Shown here in pieces: positions 35,385 through 49,500 of a stretch of DNA of 64,000 nucleotides (positions are counted from its first letter, which is position 1; each line of letters opens with the position of its first letter). A program made the translations under genes and the position numbers. A model generated the notes under the pieces. That model was given only the letters and a program-made list of their open reading frames with translations. It made no database searches and was not told where the DNA came from. The DNA is from Scatophagus argus. Lineage: Eukaryota > Chordata > Actinopteri > Scatophagidae. Location of the stretch: positions 6,758,001-6,822,000 of the forward strand of contig NC_058501.1 of NCBI RefSeq assembly GCF_020382885.2, written 5' to 3'.

Positions 35385-38029
35385 GTAGGATGATTCGAAC
35401 AACTGCAGCTTTGCACTCCCTCACATGTGAAAACCTCCTGTGGTTGAAGTTTTCACAATTTCACAATTGGAGAATTCTTAGCTAAATAGCCTGCTGAATT
35501 TTATTCACAAGCATGTTACTCACTAACAGGATAACTCATTTAAACCAAAAATGTATTTGTAGCATTGACTCCCGTCTTATGGAGTTGTTAATATCCTGAT
35601 TGAGGTGTGACATGTGGCTAATAAACTACCATAAGTCTCCATTTGGACTTTCCTTTTCTTTGTCCCCCAAAGGTTAACCCTGTGAAAACAGTGTGAGGAA
35701 GTGTGTTCAAGATCAGTTGAGTTGAACGTGACATGACAGATGAAACATGAAAGTGATACAATGCTTTTAAGCTAGTGTTAAGTTCATTTTAAAAGAGGGA
35801 ATATTCCTTGCAGGGACACATGGGAAATGTGACTGTTTTTTGAAGAAAAAAGACTGGGAGTGATTGTACAGGAATAATGTGGAGTGTATTTGTAGACTTG
35901 TTTCACACAGGTACCAGTGTGTACTGTGTTGCTGAATAGCAAGGGAAACCAGAATTTAAAAATCAACAGAGAATAAAGGACATTATTCATAATGTTTACT
36001 CTCCTTATGAAAAGCAGTTGAAAATCCATTCACTAATTACATCAGGGCCATTGTCCTCTGTGGAAATGTCCTTGTTTGCACTCTGGGTTGTGAGCTGACA
36101 TCATGACATCAGCTCTGTGTTTGTAGAGACATGTAGACCACTGAATTCATACTACTACATATGATTTTTTTTTTGGTGTGAATAAATGTGCTTTTGGGTT
36201 TCTTGGTTTTAGCAGTGAGAGGCATCAGGGATTTCTAGACTAGCCTTAACTTCCTAAACTTCTTTTTCATCTGTCAGATGGTGGTAGGACTGGATTTGGG
36301 AACAGGATCACTAGCTGGAGTGCCCCTGGGAGGAATAAGGGAGAATGTTCCTCTCTATTGAAGCCTTGCTTTGTATTTTAAGCTACATTGACTGGTCCAG
36401 TGCAACTTTAAGTGCAAAGTCTCTAAGGAACAATTTGCTTTGTACTACAGTAGGAAGGAAACAGAACTCTTTTTTACATTCATATGTAAGTCATGTGTTC
36501 CCTGAAGATGAATAATGGGTTTTGCCAGCTGAACAGCACAGAGGAAAGTAGCAAGAGACAGTAGTTCTCCAAGTCTGAGGTGTGGTTCTTTTTGCTCAAA
36601 CAATAGGCTGGGATCCTGTCCAGTCCAGTAGGGATGCTGGAAACACATTATTTATTTACATTACGGGTTAGCAGAGCTATTGTTGTGGTGTGCTGATTGC
36701 TTGAGGCCAAGTTTTAGATACATTTACACAGTTCATGGTCATTGAAGATTCAAAACTGGCTGCAACAATCACTCAAAGATATGGGTTTATTAGAAATGCC
36801 ACATCATGATCATTCCTCATTATATGTAATTACCAGTGCCACCTCTCTAACTTATATCAATAATATAATCATATATTGGACATTTGATATCCAATTTGAC
36901 ACTTTATTGATATAACCATTATGACACGGTAAATTAAAATACTTCATCACATTGCAATATAGTGTCTGTAACACAGTAGAGCTGAACACAGCATGTCAAC
37001 CAGCGAATATTGGCTTTTCACAGATATAATAGTATGAGCGTTGGCAGATATGTAAGAAGATATTGCATGACATTCATTCTAAAAAAAAAAAAACATTTCA
37101 GAACTACGTCAGTGTAGAAAGACAGCAAAGGCTCACATCTGGACATGGACAGTATCTGCCTTTTTTAAAAAGTTAGGTCTGTGAAATATTTATCATTGTA
37201 GTACAGAACTGAGATATACAGTACTCCCTCTTCATGTTGTGATGTATTAATTTTAAATGTACCAATTTCAGCACAGTATGTCTTTGGCCGAGTTTGTTTG
37301 GGAATGTTGTGTTCCTGCAGGGCTAAGGGGAAGTTTAGATGACTTTAGCACCTACAATAGGCCTGCATCCACATCCTGCTCTTCCTTTTTCCAGCAGAAG
37401 GTCAGGCTGCGTCAGCACCCATGAGTGAGACTGAGCTTTTGTTGTGGGCTCTGCTGACTGACTAACTGGCTGCTACAGAATCCCTGACTGTATATAGATG
37501 AGCATGTGCTAGAGAAATATCAGAAGTGGACTGTGCACAGTTCTTGTCAGTGATAACAGTCAGTGACTGAAACTTCATTGTACTGTATGAAACACCTTCT
37601 TGGCTAATGGCTCCACATTTGAAGGTAATGGTATGACAATGTGGGATAAAAACTTATTCTCTGAGGGAGTAAAAGTTCAAGATGTATTATCCAATGATGC
37701 GTGTACCATACAGGGTTTTTGCAAAAGTAGTGCTTTTATGAAATCACAACTGGTTCAGTCCATTTAGTGTTGCTGTCAAACAGTGGTATAAAGTAGCAAA
37801 ATGTGACACTTATTCTGATAAAAAACAATCTATGCACTTTATGTCACTTTGTACCTTAAACTCAGGTCACTGAGTGAACTAGTTAACAGCAGCTAGTGTT
37901 ACAGTTAGCAGAAGTTAGTTGGTACTTCAGCAACAAGTGAAGCAATCTGTCCCCCAAGAAACTTTGTAAATCAGCTCGGGACTCCTGATCATTAAACTGC
38001 CCTCATAACATTTCTTGACATCTGAATGA

Positions 38030-38340
38030 AAAGTCCAAGTTGTACCACTAGATCAAGGGAATTATTCATGACACCACTGAAAAACCATTTGACCTTATGA
38101 TAAATTTAGATTACATCTTTATGAAAAGACCAAATTGCACCACAGTAGCTGAAGTCAAGGAAAGTATTCACGGTGCTGTTATAAAAGCATTTGACAGTGT
38201 AATAACACTTAATGACACTTTGGTGGCTTGTCCGAATTGTACTGTAGTTGAGGTCAAGGAAAATATTCATGACTCAGTTAAAATGATCTCACGACAGCCA
38301 ATGTCAAAACCAACCACATATGACAGTTTAATGCAATGCC
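38030..38340. repeat. Degenerate tandem repeat, period about 100 bp
   Basis: Three diverged copies share a (G)TAC/CACCAC...TCAAGGAAA...TATTCA block. The TCAAGG word occurs at about 38053, 38155 and 38254. A + strand frame across copies 2 and 3 therefore repeats the peptide pattern P-N-C-T..E-V-K-E-x-I-H. Flanking DNA to about 38580 is rich in CATGACA words. Confidence 0.6.
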
Positions 38341-39089
38341 AAGACACAGAGCTAAATTGTCTCTTTGAATTTGATAATTAGTTCTGCTATGACAGGCATA
38401 TGTTTATTATTATGTCGTCCTGGTTAACGTCTAGATGTCATGACAAAGAAGCCTCAACCAACACTGACTATGCACTAGAAATGACACCACTGACAGAAGG
38501 ACACTTCATGACAAGAGTCATAATCAGTTATGAAGATCCGTCATGTTCATGACAGGTCACATGTCATTGTTATGACACTGTCAGTCTTTTGCACACCCAT
38601 TCAAATAATTACCTATTAGAGCGGCTGAGACGTGTTCCTAATTGCCTATGGGTAATGAGACAGAGCTGGCTTTAAGTAAGGCATTCAATGAAATAAATAT
38701 CATCAGATCTTGTTCCCTCACCATGATATTAGGAAGTTGTGAATAGGAATGAGGAGACTCCGTTGGGATTGACATTATTAAAGTCTGGTATTGTCCACAA
38801 TATGTCCACAGTGTGGCTCCCGGGTCAGTACAGAAGGACAGAAAGCGATCAGAGGTCATTTCTGACTCTGGTCAGGAGGTGTACAATCTTTAGTGTATAC
38901 ATAAGACCTATCAAATAGTCCACCCTGCCACCTTGTGGTTGACTGTTGATATAACGGCACCTTAACATAAGGGTCATTGTATAAAGACTGAATAAAATTT
39001 TAGGGGGCTCTTCACCCAACAGCTCTAATGATAAGGTGATTTAAATATATATAATATTTCATGTTTATGGTATAAAAATTGATACAGAA

Positions 39090-39150
39090 CTGCATCAGAA
39101 TCAGAATCAGAATTCCTTTATTAATCCCTGGAGGGAAATTCTTGTTCTTC
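39090..39150 (-). mobile_element. LINE 3' tail, minus orientation
   Basis: On the minus strand it reads AAGAATTTCCCTCCAGGGAT then TAATAAAGGAATTCTGATTC and a (TCTGAT)n tail, the same tail type as at 28800-28872 but a different simple repeat. No LINE body seen. Confidence 0.6.
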
Positions 39151-42100
39151 ATTTCTGTCTTCTTATTGCTGCATTAGTCTTTGTTGTTGGAACTTGTCGT
39201 CTACATTTCCAACAATCCAACAGTTTAGTCATTCGGAGATTTAGGTGTATTGTGCCGGTAATTCAACAACCCCAGATATTTCAGATTTTTTTCAATTTCA
39301 AGCTTGTAGTCTTTTGCCTTTTCCACATACCCAGTAAAGAGACTTTTTAAAATGTTTCCATTAATTGAACAAACTTATATTTGTCAGGTGGTTATACAGA
39401 CAGGATTGTAAAGAAATATTTTAAGGAGAGTTTCCCTGTAGTTCTAATGGTCTAACGCATCATCATTGACATGTTTGCATGTATCACAATCTATAATAAA
39501 TAAAAAGAAACATGTTTCAAGTGATTGTCATCATCATCACATTGACATTATCACATTAGCTGTAACAATTTTAAAGGCAGTTGTGAAAAATTGGTAAAAT
39601 ATCCTTTGGCTTTTGCGTCTTTTGTTGCAGTAATTGAAATGGAACAGGTTTGTTGAGACTAAATGCTCACTACCCTTACAGCCATAGTGAGCGTGTTGTT
39701 TCTGTACTTACAGCAGACATCCCTGCAGAGTGCTCCTCAATTATTCATGATGGCGAGGCTATGATCTGATACTGAGATGATGCCACGCAGAGACTCTCTC
39801 CATCTCACACGCACACACAGTTATGTGAGTCATACATCCTCATGACATCAGTGTGCATTGTGACAGGACTAGAGAAAAGAAGCCTCTTCAAAGGTATAAA
39901 TCTACACAAATGCAGTACTAGTACCTCTGACATTTACTCCAATGACTCCACAGACAACTTTTATAATAGTGTAATAAACAAAATTTAATGGAAGCATTAG
40001 AATAGAATACATAGACCTTTCATCATATTATGCCTCAGTTTTGGTGTGACACTCTGACTCACTCGTGAAATTCTCTTTGTTTTCGTAATCATATTCATCA
40101 GTGTCTTCTGTAAACTAACTGCTGGGATTGTAACGTTGCTTTTTGTTACGAATGCTTTTCTTGGACCTCATCAGCAGTGTAAGCAGTCTGACAATAGCTT
40201 ATTAAATGCCATCTTATTGCAGACCAAGCTCTATGCAGATAAGTGAGCACAGCTACTGGTCCTCCTTCAGATAGCAATAACCTATTTGCCCACAAGGTGG
40301 CACTTTTTCTCAAGTGGGCTGGTAGGCTGAAAGTATCCTGGAGGGTCATCACAGCTTCTGGAAAATGTGTCTCATTTCCCATAGCCTTCTCAAATAGCAT
40401 TGACTACACAGTGCATTTGTAGTGCCCCTGGTGCTTCAGAGCTCTGCCTCATTTCAGCAGACAGTACATTTTATGCTCTCTCTGATGGAGGAGCCTATAA
40501 GACAGAACAGCTTTATTTCCACCCCCCTCCTCTTTTTTTTCTCACCATAGATTTGACCTTTATGTCTTTCCCATTACATGCTGCATCAGGGAAGGAATGC
40601 TGAACCTTGCTGTCAGTTTGAAATTTTGTAAATGAGCTGTAACGAAATTGACACATCCGGGCAAGAAAGAGGAAAAACACACAACAACGTCTCACTACTG
40701 TGCATCAGAGTGTTTCAGTTCACTGATATCCTGAAGGGGGAGCTAGGTGTGTTTCTATGCTTTGTCCTCTGTTATTTCAGTGTTATTACAGCAGCATTGC
40801 AACATTATTATACTATGCTAGAACAGTATTCAGTACCCACCCAATACCCAGCTCTGGCCAATTAACGGAGAAATGTGAAAAGCCTCTGTGATGATCAGCT
40901 GATACACTGACAAATGTAGTGTTAGTCAGAAAAAAAGAAGGAGGTGAGGAGAAGTCTTTAAATAGGATCTTTCAGTGCTGAAACACATGTTGGAACATCA
41001 CAAGCAACAATCAGACGTCAAGTGTTTGTTTTAGAGGAGAACTATCAGGACTCTGTGCACAGCTAATGCCTCTGCAGGGCTATTAATCACAGGCTCGTGT
41101 CTGTTCCTGACAAAGAGAAAGATTCAATTTTGGTCAAAACAAATCTAAATCAGAGCAAGAGGAGTGTTTGTTGAAAATACATGGAAGGGAAGAAGCAGAG
41201 ATGTTTTGTTTGACTTTCAAACCATGTCCCTGATAAAATAATTTCCAACCAGTCACACTCCAGCAGAGGATAAATCCTATTTTAGTTAGAGCCCGCCATA
41301 ACTTCTCCCATTAAAAACACTGTCACACTATTGTTGAGAGCTTTGTCATCTTCCAAAGCCAGACTATTAGTCTTGCGGTTGGGCAGTATGCCTGCCTGTG
41401 TGTGTGTGTGTTTGTGTCTGTGTACACAATGTTTTGTTTGTTACCCCTGTGGTGTTTCCATCAGCGGTGAGCTGTGTCTCAGTAATCCCCTTGATGCTTG
41501 AGTATAAAAGATGTGCAGTGATTTGTCAAGACTGCCATCTCATTCTCAGAACAGTGATTGGTGTGAAAAAAAAACAAAAAAAAAGCCATTAATAATATTA
41601 ATGATGTAGCTCCCCTTGTCCTGCGAGTCGGCCCCACAAGAATATCAAACAGAAGAAACAAACCTGGAAAAACCAGACAGACTGTTTACGGGCCATCTGT
41701 GTACTGTAGCTTCTTTAAACACTGGGGATTCAATAACTGGCATGCATATTGCAAAATGTACCTGTTTCATATTTTACAACATTTTAAAGAGTATTTCTAA
41801 GTATTCAGATCCTAGTATTTACACACAGTGTAAATCTTCCAACACAATTAAAGTCCTGCCTTCAATACTATTATTTAATTAAAGGTATATAAGTATTATG
41901 AGCAAAATGCATTTAAAGTATGAAAAGTAGAAGTACTCAATGTGCAGTGAAATGTTCCCTGTCGGTGTGTTACTGTTATATCTTATGTTTCTGGACTAAT
42001 AGAAGAAGACCTGGAACCTGGTACCTGGAATTTGTGCAGTATTTGAGTGGATATACTTAGTGGCATTCTGCCATTGCCACAGAGAAGATTCTTCACTTCA

Positions 42101-44640
42101 CACATTTGTTTGTTGTCTTCCATTCATCCCCTGGGACAATTCACAGTTAGAGTATCAAATGAAGTGTGAATGCACACACACACATACCACTGTATGTATA
42201 CACGAGACAAGAGGGCACATACACACATGTTGGGGGTTTCACACACGTGAACATGCACCCACATAGTTAGATTTTCTAAAGTGGAAGGCTTGTGTGACTG
42301 AGCTAAAGGATATGTGCGAGCGTCGAGCGTGTGCATGCACCTGTTGAGTGTTGTTGAGTGCAGCCTGGGAAACAAACCCTCAGTTCCACACACACGCCCT
42401 CACACACACACATATTTTGACATACTCATTCAGTTCATAATATCATGCGCTGTTCGAAGCCGAACTAACCTGATGTCCTCAAGCCATGTGTGGTGGTTCA
42501 TCTCTTTTGGAGTAAGTACCCCGTAAGAAAAGAGTTGTGTTGTGAGATTCAGTGGGTGAGGTGCTCAATGTTTAGCTTTAAACATCTCCACTTAGCTTCC
42601 ACTTAGTTCCCATATATTATCCAGCAGATTAATACTGATGTCATGTAACTTGAACACTAAGAAATATGGCTGTGGCCTGAGGTGAGTAGAATTTAACAAA
42701 CACATCTCACCTTACTACCAGTTAAGTTACCAGGTGTTAATGCTGCCTCAGGAGGTGCATGTCTTATTTAAAATAAATAAATAAATAGTGATGCACAATT
42801 GCACATACTGGTATTCAATGCAATACACCATGAAATGTGTCTATTTGTCTTAAAAACCTGAAGTGAAACCTCGATATATTATATGATTATATAGCCCTGT
42901 AAATAACTGCCATATAACTGCAATCGCATCAAATCAGTCAGGTCTGGATAAAATGTCGCAAAAAAATAAAATCCTGAAAGTATTGTTAAGAAAACATGCT
43001 GATTCATTGAGTGTCTAATTGCATCTCAGCTAGTAAAACTTCCTGTTGTAGTGACACACACACACACTTCTGGGAGGGAGGTTGGAGTGGACTTATCGTG
43101 TTTCCTCTCAGGAAAGTATCCTGGCTGATGTCAGTTTGGTTTTGGCCAAATAAATGTCTGATAGTCAGGAAGAGCTGCAGGGATTTTCCTTTTTCCTACA
43201 TCAGATCTCCACTGTTGTACAGACTACTACGTAAGCCAGCATGGAAATAGTGCAGGGAGATGCCGACTTTACTTTCCTCATCATTTTTATGAGGCGTGCC
43301 ATCATAAAACTCAACAACACAAAGTTTTTAGATTCCAATCCAGTGTAGCTGCTTTATCCATTAACCATGCACAGTATGTCTCGCTTAGTTGACAGGATCC
43401 TGTCTTTGTTTGCCAGCATCACTGTTATTAATCATTTTTAACGCTTCAGCTTGAGCCGATATTTATCAAAGCACCTTGAGAATTTATCATGTATTGGCAC
43501 AACAGTCATGCACCAAAATTTAATTAAAATGAGCCATGAAGTCTTGATGTGTAGCTGACTATTTTTTTTTTTTTCTCTTATCCATCCTTTATTTTGGTCT
43601 GGACTGTCATCAGTTTGGCTGGCCCAGTCATCTGTTGAATATTCAGTGGCTGCTCCAACAGATGATGTTCCTGGTGGATGTCAAGGGTATATGTGCTCTG
43701 CAAACTGTCTTTGAATGTATTCGTCATGCTGCAGGCATCAACCTTCTCAGTGACTGGCTGGAACATAACAGCTATGTTTCTGCTGGAGTGTTTTGCTGCG
43801 GCACAAACAAGGTGGACATCTTTGTTATGAGCTTATGTCCTGTAGCCACTGCCTGCTTCTCTTCAGATTTGATTAGATTAAGGCATTATGCAACAATGAC
43901 TTCTAAACTCTTAAGTAATAATAACGGATGGCTTCACTCTAATCTTATTTTAGGAGATTTATGAAGATTCTGCAGTTATTTTGACACAAACAGTGTGGTG
44001 GTTTTTGGTTCATCTTTATGAAGAAACAGACATGTTTCTCATTTGCAAACAGTTCTAGTAAAATGTAGTTTAAAACTATTCAGAGAAACATTTGTATGAA
44101 GCACTTCTGTCACATGCCACTTTTCATAGACATCGTCTGCTTCAGCCTCCGTAACCCATGGAGTTCCAGGGAGAAACGGCTGTTAATAGCAGTGATTACA
44201 CTGAGACAAAGTTACAGCTACACATAGGTCAGATTAAGCTGTTACCTTCAATGTCGTGCTGGCAAAATAAAATGTGACAATGCAGGATTGAATGCAGGTA
44301 TCTTTTATCAGCCACGCAGGATCTTGAAGGAGACTATACACATGTTGTCAAAACTGATCCGCAAAGCATTGCAGAAAGAGCCTGACTGAAGCCTACAGTT
44401 TTCATTAAAAAGACGTGAACACATACTAACATGCGGCTTAAAACACAAAAGAATTTGTACTGTTTGACAGTAAGAAAAGAGTGTCTGTTCTTTTGCTGGT
44501 CTACAGTCTGCTGACCATCCATCACAGTATAATTCAGTCAAAGTGTTACCAGAGAGCCTTATGCTGCTGCTGAGCTTGTGCTCGGCAAGCAGCAGGCTGT
44601 GAGTGTGTGTGCCTGCTTGTCCGGTCTGTATCTTTAAGAG

Positions 44641-44915
44641 GAGGGGCCTGACATTTATATTAGTATTTCTGAGCCAGTCTATGGGAGGGTATGGACGAGA
44701 AGAGGAGGAGGGCAGGAGGGGTTGTGTTGGGCTGTGGAATGAAGTTAGGAGCTGTGGAAGGTTCACACACAGCTGAGAGAGCAGGCAGAGGACAGCACAG
44801 GCTACCCCACTCACACATCCAAAACGCACAGAGACAGAGAGGAAGACGCTGTCCCAAAAGGAGGAGGAAGAAACAGAGAGGAGGAGGAGGAGAAGAAGAA
44901 GAAGAGGGTGAGAGC
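44641..44915 (+). promoter_or_regulatory. plec: Promoter and 5' UTR of plectin 1f-like exon
   Basis: A TATA-like ATTTATATTAG lies at 44654-44664. Then comes a purine-rich GAGGAG/GAAGAA leader running to the ATG at 44916 without a stop in frame. No acceptor is needed, consistent with a true first exon. An in-frame upstream ATG is at 44691. Confidence 0.5.
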
Positions 44916-45006
44916 ATGGCCATGTACGAACCAGCTTACCTGCCTCCGAACGCCGAGGAGCAGGACTTCATCCAGGCTTATGAAAACGTCAGAGAGAAGT
45001 ATAAAG
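44916..45006 (+). CDS. plec: Plectin alternative first coding exon, 1f-like
   Basis: ATG at 44916 with a good context (A at -3, G at +4); a second ATG is at 44922. Thirty codons plus one base end at donor GTGGGA (45007). The peptide starts MAMYEPAYLPPNAEEQ and continues D-F-I-Q-A-Y-E-N-V-R-E-K-Y-K, matching the D-E-Q-D-F-I-Q-A-Y-E-x-V-R-E-K-Y-K of mammalian plectin 1f, with a longer start. Phase 1 is identical to the 1c-like exon, so both can splice to the same exon 2. It lies 9.5 kb downstream of the 1c-like exon and has its own putative promoter. Confidence 0.92.
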
Positions 45007-46497
45007 GTGGGAGGCTGCACTCACGTTACACTGATGACAGCCACTGCATGACTACATGATGAAGGAGGACGTGTCTTTGCTTGCATGTTTGTAGAGGAAG
45101 GGTCTTAATCATCTGTCTGCAGTTAGTGTTATTGACTCTGCACAGGTGCAAGCATGTGACAGTTTGCATGCACACCTTGCTGTGCCTTTGATCACACTGG
45201 CTGCTGTGTATGTGTGTGTTTCCGGATGAGAGCAGTCGGTGCACGCTACGTCTCTGAACTGCTGAGTGTTTTATTGATTGGCAGCACATGCTCGCTGTCA
45301 CTCCTCCACGATGCCTCTCTTAGTGTGCCTAGTCCTGTGGATTTACAGCAGTGCCTCACTTTGATATGTGACCGTAGCAACAAACCCAATGTGCTGACCT
45401 CTGACCTCGATGAGAATGAGAGAGGGGTTAGTTGAAGTCTGAGGGTTCCGCTGATTGTTATCCTGTATCCAGTCACATCAGCGGACATTGACAGGTGATG
45501 CTGAGCCAATAGTGAAATTCATTTATGCACAACAGGGAGCTCATGCTTTTCTTCTCAAATCTTGATCTCATTTTATCCCTTTATCTCCTCAAGTGTGCAG
45601 CTCAGCATGCCTTCGCTGGATTATCTTACATAGTTTACTTTTTTTGGAAATGTGGTGCAGGAATGAATCAGAGATGTGAGGGATGAGTTGACTTCGACAG
45701 GTGAAAGCAAAACCACATCCATAGCAAAGCCAGCCTATCCGACATGCCTCTGTACCGGCTTTCATTTTTCACTTTCCTCACTTCAGAGGATGTCAGCAGT
45801 GTCCTCCAAGCGCTTTTATTTCAAAGTTTTGTTTAGATTTCATTCCTGTCCATATTGCATATATTAATATTCTTTCACTTTTCCTGCTGTTAGATGTCTT
45901 TCCTCCTGCATGTTTCATCTGTTCTGTTCCAACAGATGATCAGGAAGAGGGAGAGCTCCTCTATAAATATTGCCCCAATTTTTTTTTTTTTTTTTTAATT
46001 TTCTCTGTGGTTGTGAGAATCTTGCAACTGGGCTTGTGCTGAATCACTGTTGCGTATTTTCTGTGTATCAGCACACAGTTTGCATATTTTTCTTTGTGAG
46101 TGGGTCTATTTGTGTGAACATTTCATATTTAAAAAAAAACAAAAACCGCTCTGTATTGCATTTTCAACACCTGTGAATCATGAGTACATCGGTTGTAGAT
46201 GTAATGCACCAGTGCCAAATAGTCAGCCCTTTCCGGCCTACATTGTGTGCCACTGGGCTGGATTTAGAAGAAAATTCACGGGATAAAGTGTAGATTGCTT
46301 TCAGACACTTAGGAAGGTGCTGTTATCAAGTGCAATTAGGGTGTCAGTTTTGAGTTAGTGTTTTATTTGGCAACAGTAAGTGACTTCTAGCATGTATTCA
46401 AAAGTATAGGGTGACAACTGTTCTTTTCAGCAATGTTATTACATTTAGCTTGATAAGAACAATACTGGAATGCATTTTCACGGTTCTATTTGTCTGT

Positions 46498-46550
46498 CTG
46501 TGTGTGTATGTGTGTGTGTGTGTGTATGTGTGTGTGTGTGAGAGAGAGAG
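46498..46550. repeat. (TG)n(GA)n compound microsatellite
   Basis: TG units with TATG interruptions run into GAGAGAGAGAGA. It lies in the long plectin intron. Confidence 0.93.
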
Positions 46551-49500
46551 ATCTCAATGTTTGTAGTGCTGTTTCTGTACCAGGAGGTAATGGGAAGCAG
46601 GAGCTCTGTGGCAGGTGTTTATGTTCCAGACGTTCCTCTGTGTTCCTTCCTCGACAGCGTCTGTGCTCCACTGAGGTCCTGCTCTCCTTATTAAGGCACA
46701 CTGATGACACAGCCAATCAGAAAGTTTGTTGAGGTTCATCTCACACTTTTTAAAATGACGGTTCTCTTACATATTCGTGCTAACATACTGCAGAATTGCA
46801 CTAAATTCTGACACTGTAACGTCAGCTACATTTGTGTGAAACATGGAGCACTGTAGGAGGACTCTTAAATTTATTAACCTTATTCTTACTGCTGGTACCC
46901 TGAAGAACTCGGTATACATCATAATAAGCTGCATGTAATGTGGTATGAATGGTGTATAGATGTACCTACTTATGCTTGATAGTGGAAAGTATTTGGTTCA
47001 CAAACATTTTCAAGATACACAGCAGTACATGTTCCTGATGTGAGATACTGATCTGTACCCAAGCAGACTATAACCACACTGTCCTAAATACCTGACCTTG
47101 TGCATATCCCCAGGCCGGGTTTTGTCTTGAAACAAAGACAAACCAAGTCAGGCCACTATTTTCCCAGCTATCAGATATATTTGTATGTTTCAACATACAT
47201 GTCATCCAAGATCCCCAAACGGAATCAAGACATGTTAGGATGGACATTTCTTGCAGCGAGGACCGGAGGGAACCATTTAAAATGAGCCTCCTAACACGGT
47301 ACAAGCACAAGTTGATATTATGTAAAACCTTTCACTGGACGTTAGAAAGCTGTCTCATTATATCTTCAGCATGCTGCCATGCAAAGAAATCATTTGCCTA
47401 TGTAATCACAGATACCTTCTAGATACAGCACACAGCTTCCAGGTGTGGGTGTTTGCCTATCAGGGCATTGTCAGCCCATTTTAACTTGGAGGGAAGGTGG
47501 CTGTCCCTCCAGTAGCATAACTGGTGTTTCTGTACCTACTTTAAATACCTTTGTTGAACAGTAGTGAGGAGGATGTTACTACTTGTTCACCCACCATCCT
47601 TGTGTGTGCTGTCTGACACGTGCAGTACTTTAAGATAATGACTGAGCCCCTAGATGGAAAATTCAGTCCAATATTAAATATCTAAGCAACTACTGGATGG
47701 ATTGCCATGATATTTGGTACACATCCTGATATCCTGATTTTTATCTATTTTATGATTAATGCAAGTGCCAATATATTGAACCAAGATGTTGAGTGTTTTA
47801 GCATTGTCATTGAGAGCATCACCATGTTGACGTTAGCCTTTAGCTGAATATAATTTCCTAATGGAAAGATGTTTGATATAACAATTTTAAGACTTATAAA
47901 CTAGAACATATTATGTTGGATTTGATATTAAGAACATTTTCTAAATGGGATAAATAGAATTCACATCAGTTAATCTGCTCTTCCTAATGTTACTCACTGC
48001 TGTCTCATTGCCTCCTCTAAATTGTGGCCAACTGGATGGTAAAGCCCTGGCTGTCTTCCCACTGTCCTTTAATGTAATTTGTGCTAGCAGCTGATGCCGA
48101 TGTTACTGGGCGGCCTGAGCGGGGGATTGCCCTGTTCATGTCAGGTGGACTGCTGAGGGTGCACAGACATGGCTGGAATCCATATTTCGCCCCAGTGTGT
48201 GTCCTGCAAGGTTCTGTCCTATGCCCCACAGGGCTTAAAATAACCCCTAAATATAGCCATGGCCATGTTCAGACCGCCAATTAAACAGTTATTTTTGGCA
48301 AACTTGATTGTCTGCTAAGGGTAATTTAAATTCCACTTTCCTTTTGGCTGGAAAAATTAAATGTTATTAAGCCAAGCCTAGCTTTGTTGTACATAAAAGA
48401 AACTGGAAATAGAATAAAACAGAAAGTCTAACAAAAATAGAAACCATGGTGATCAATTTTTATTTTTGCCATATAGTGTTAATCATCAACACAGAATTTA
48501 GCTCAAGATAGACATACAGCACTATCTTTATGAATGACTGCAGTGGATTATATTTACAGTATGTCATTGTGTGAGGTGAGAAGTTATGGGTCACACAGAT
48601 TTATGAATGAAGGAGCTATTTACAAGGCGAGAAGCAACTGAGCATATATGTGTGTTCATGAATAATGTATTGGGTGTGTGTCTGCTTAAAGCTGCTGAGT
48701 GCAGGTTGTGTTTCCCCATCACACACTTGTAACTCGTCAGAATTGGCGCTGATGCCAGTGACCTCTTTTCATGTCTTGTCCTGCTGCTATTAAAAATGAG
48801 AAAGGTTAGAAAGGTTATGTTAGCTCCCCGAGGTGGCAGATATCTAAGAGTTGTGGATCTTTTCCCTTGTAATTCAGTGTCTTGTGTTGGCTGCCTGCCA
48901 CAGGTTGAGAAGTGTTAATATAGGGATCAGAATGAACAAATGGTGAGTGCCCTTGAGAAAAGCACTTAACCCAGACCACCAAGATTTCAGTGTGTCCACT
49001 CTATGTTGTTGTGTGAGGGCAAAAAATGTTACTTATTACTGAGATGTTGTGGTTCGGATGAATGGATTTTCTAGTTCTACTTATTGGACACTACTTATTC
49101 TACTGCCTGTCCTTTCTTTCTGCATACGGTAATGTGCCTCTTACCACTCATGTAAGATAACAAACAGGTACACGCCATATAATTATGGAGATTACCTGTG
49201 TTAAGGTTATCACATAGTTATCATAGACCAAAGTGATATCTTACAAACTGCCTCGTAGCTACTTTGCTGCCCTCGATACACCTGAAGAGAACAGTGAGAG
49301 CTCTTCTTCTTCTGATGAACTGTCAGTTAAAGACCTCACGATAGCTTTTTTCCTGCCACAAGATGCTAAACAAGACTGAGTCCGCGCTGGGAGCTCTGAG
49401 ATGCTGTAAACTGTGGTGCTAACATCAACATAACTAACTCACTTGCTACAGTGATAATACCGAAATGATTAGGTTTAATGCCATTGGATGTTTACACGTT

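Larger units (their letters stand above)
35385..44640 (+). other. Plectin intron between 1c- and 1f-like exons
   Basis: No further exon recognised. It contains a ~100-bp-period degenerate repeat (38030-38340), a reversed LINE tail (39090-39150), small CA/GT-rich patches (41396-41412, 42170-42240 and 42390-42412) and A/T-runs. Further plectin first exons, such as the very short 1d type, could be hidden here, too small to find by eye. Confidence 0.6.

Noticed and set aside
44308..44829. 173-codon minus-strand frame, the longest in the window
   Set aside because: It runs antisense through the promoter and 5' UTR of the plectin 1f-like exon, has no recognisable domain, and is partly produced by low-complexity purine/pyrimidine tracts.
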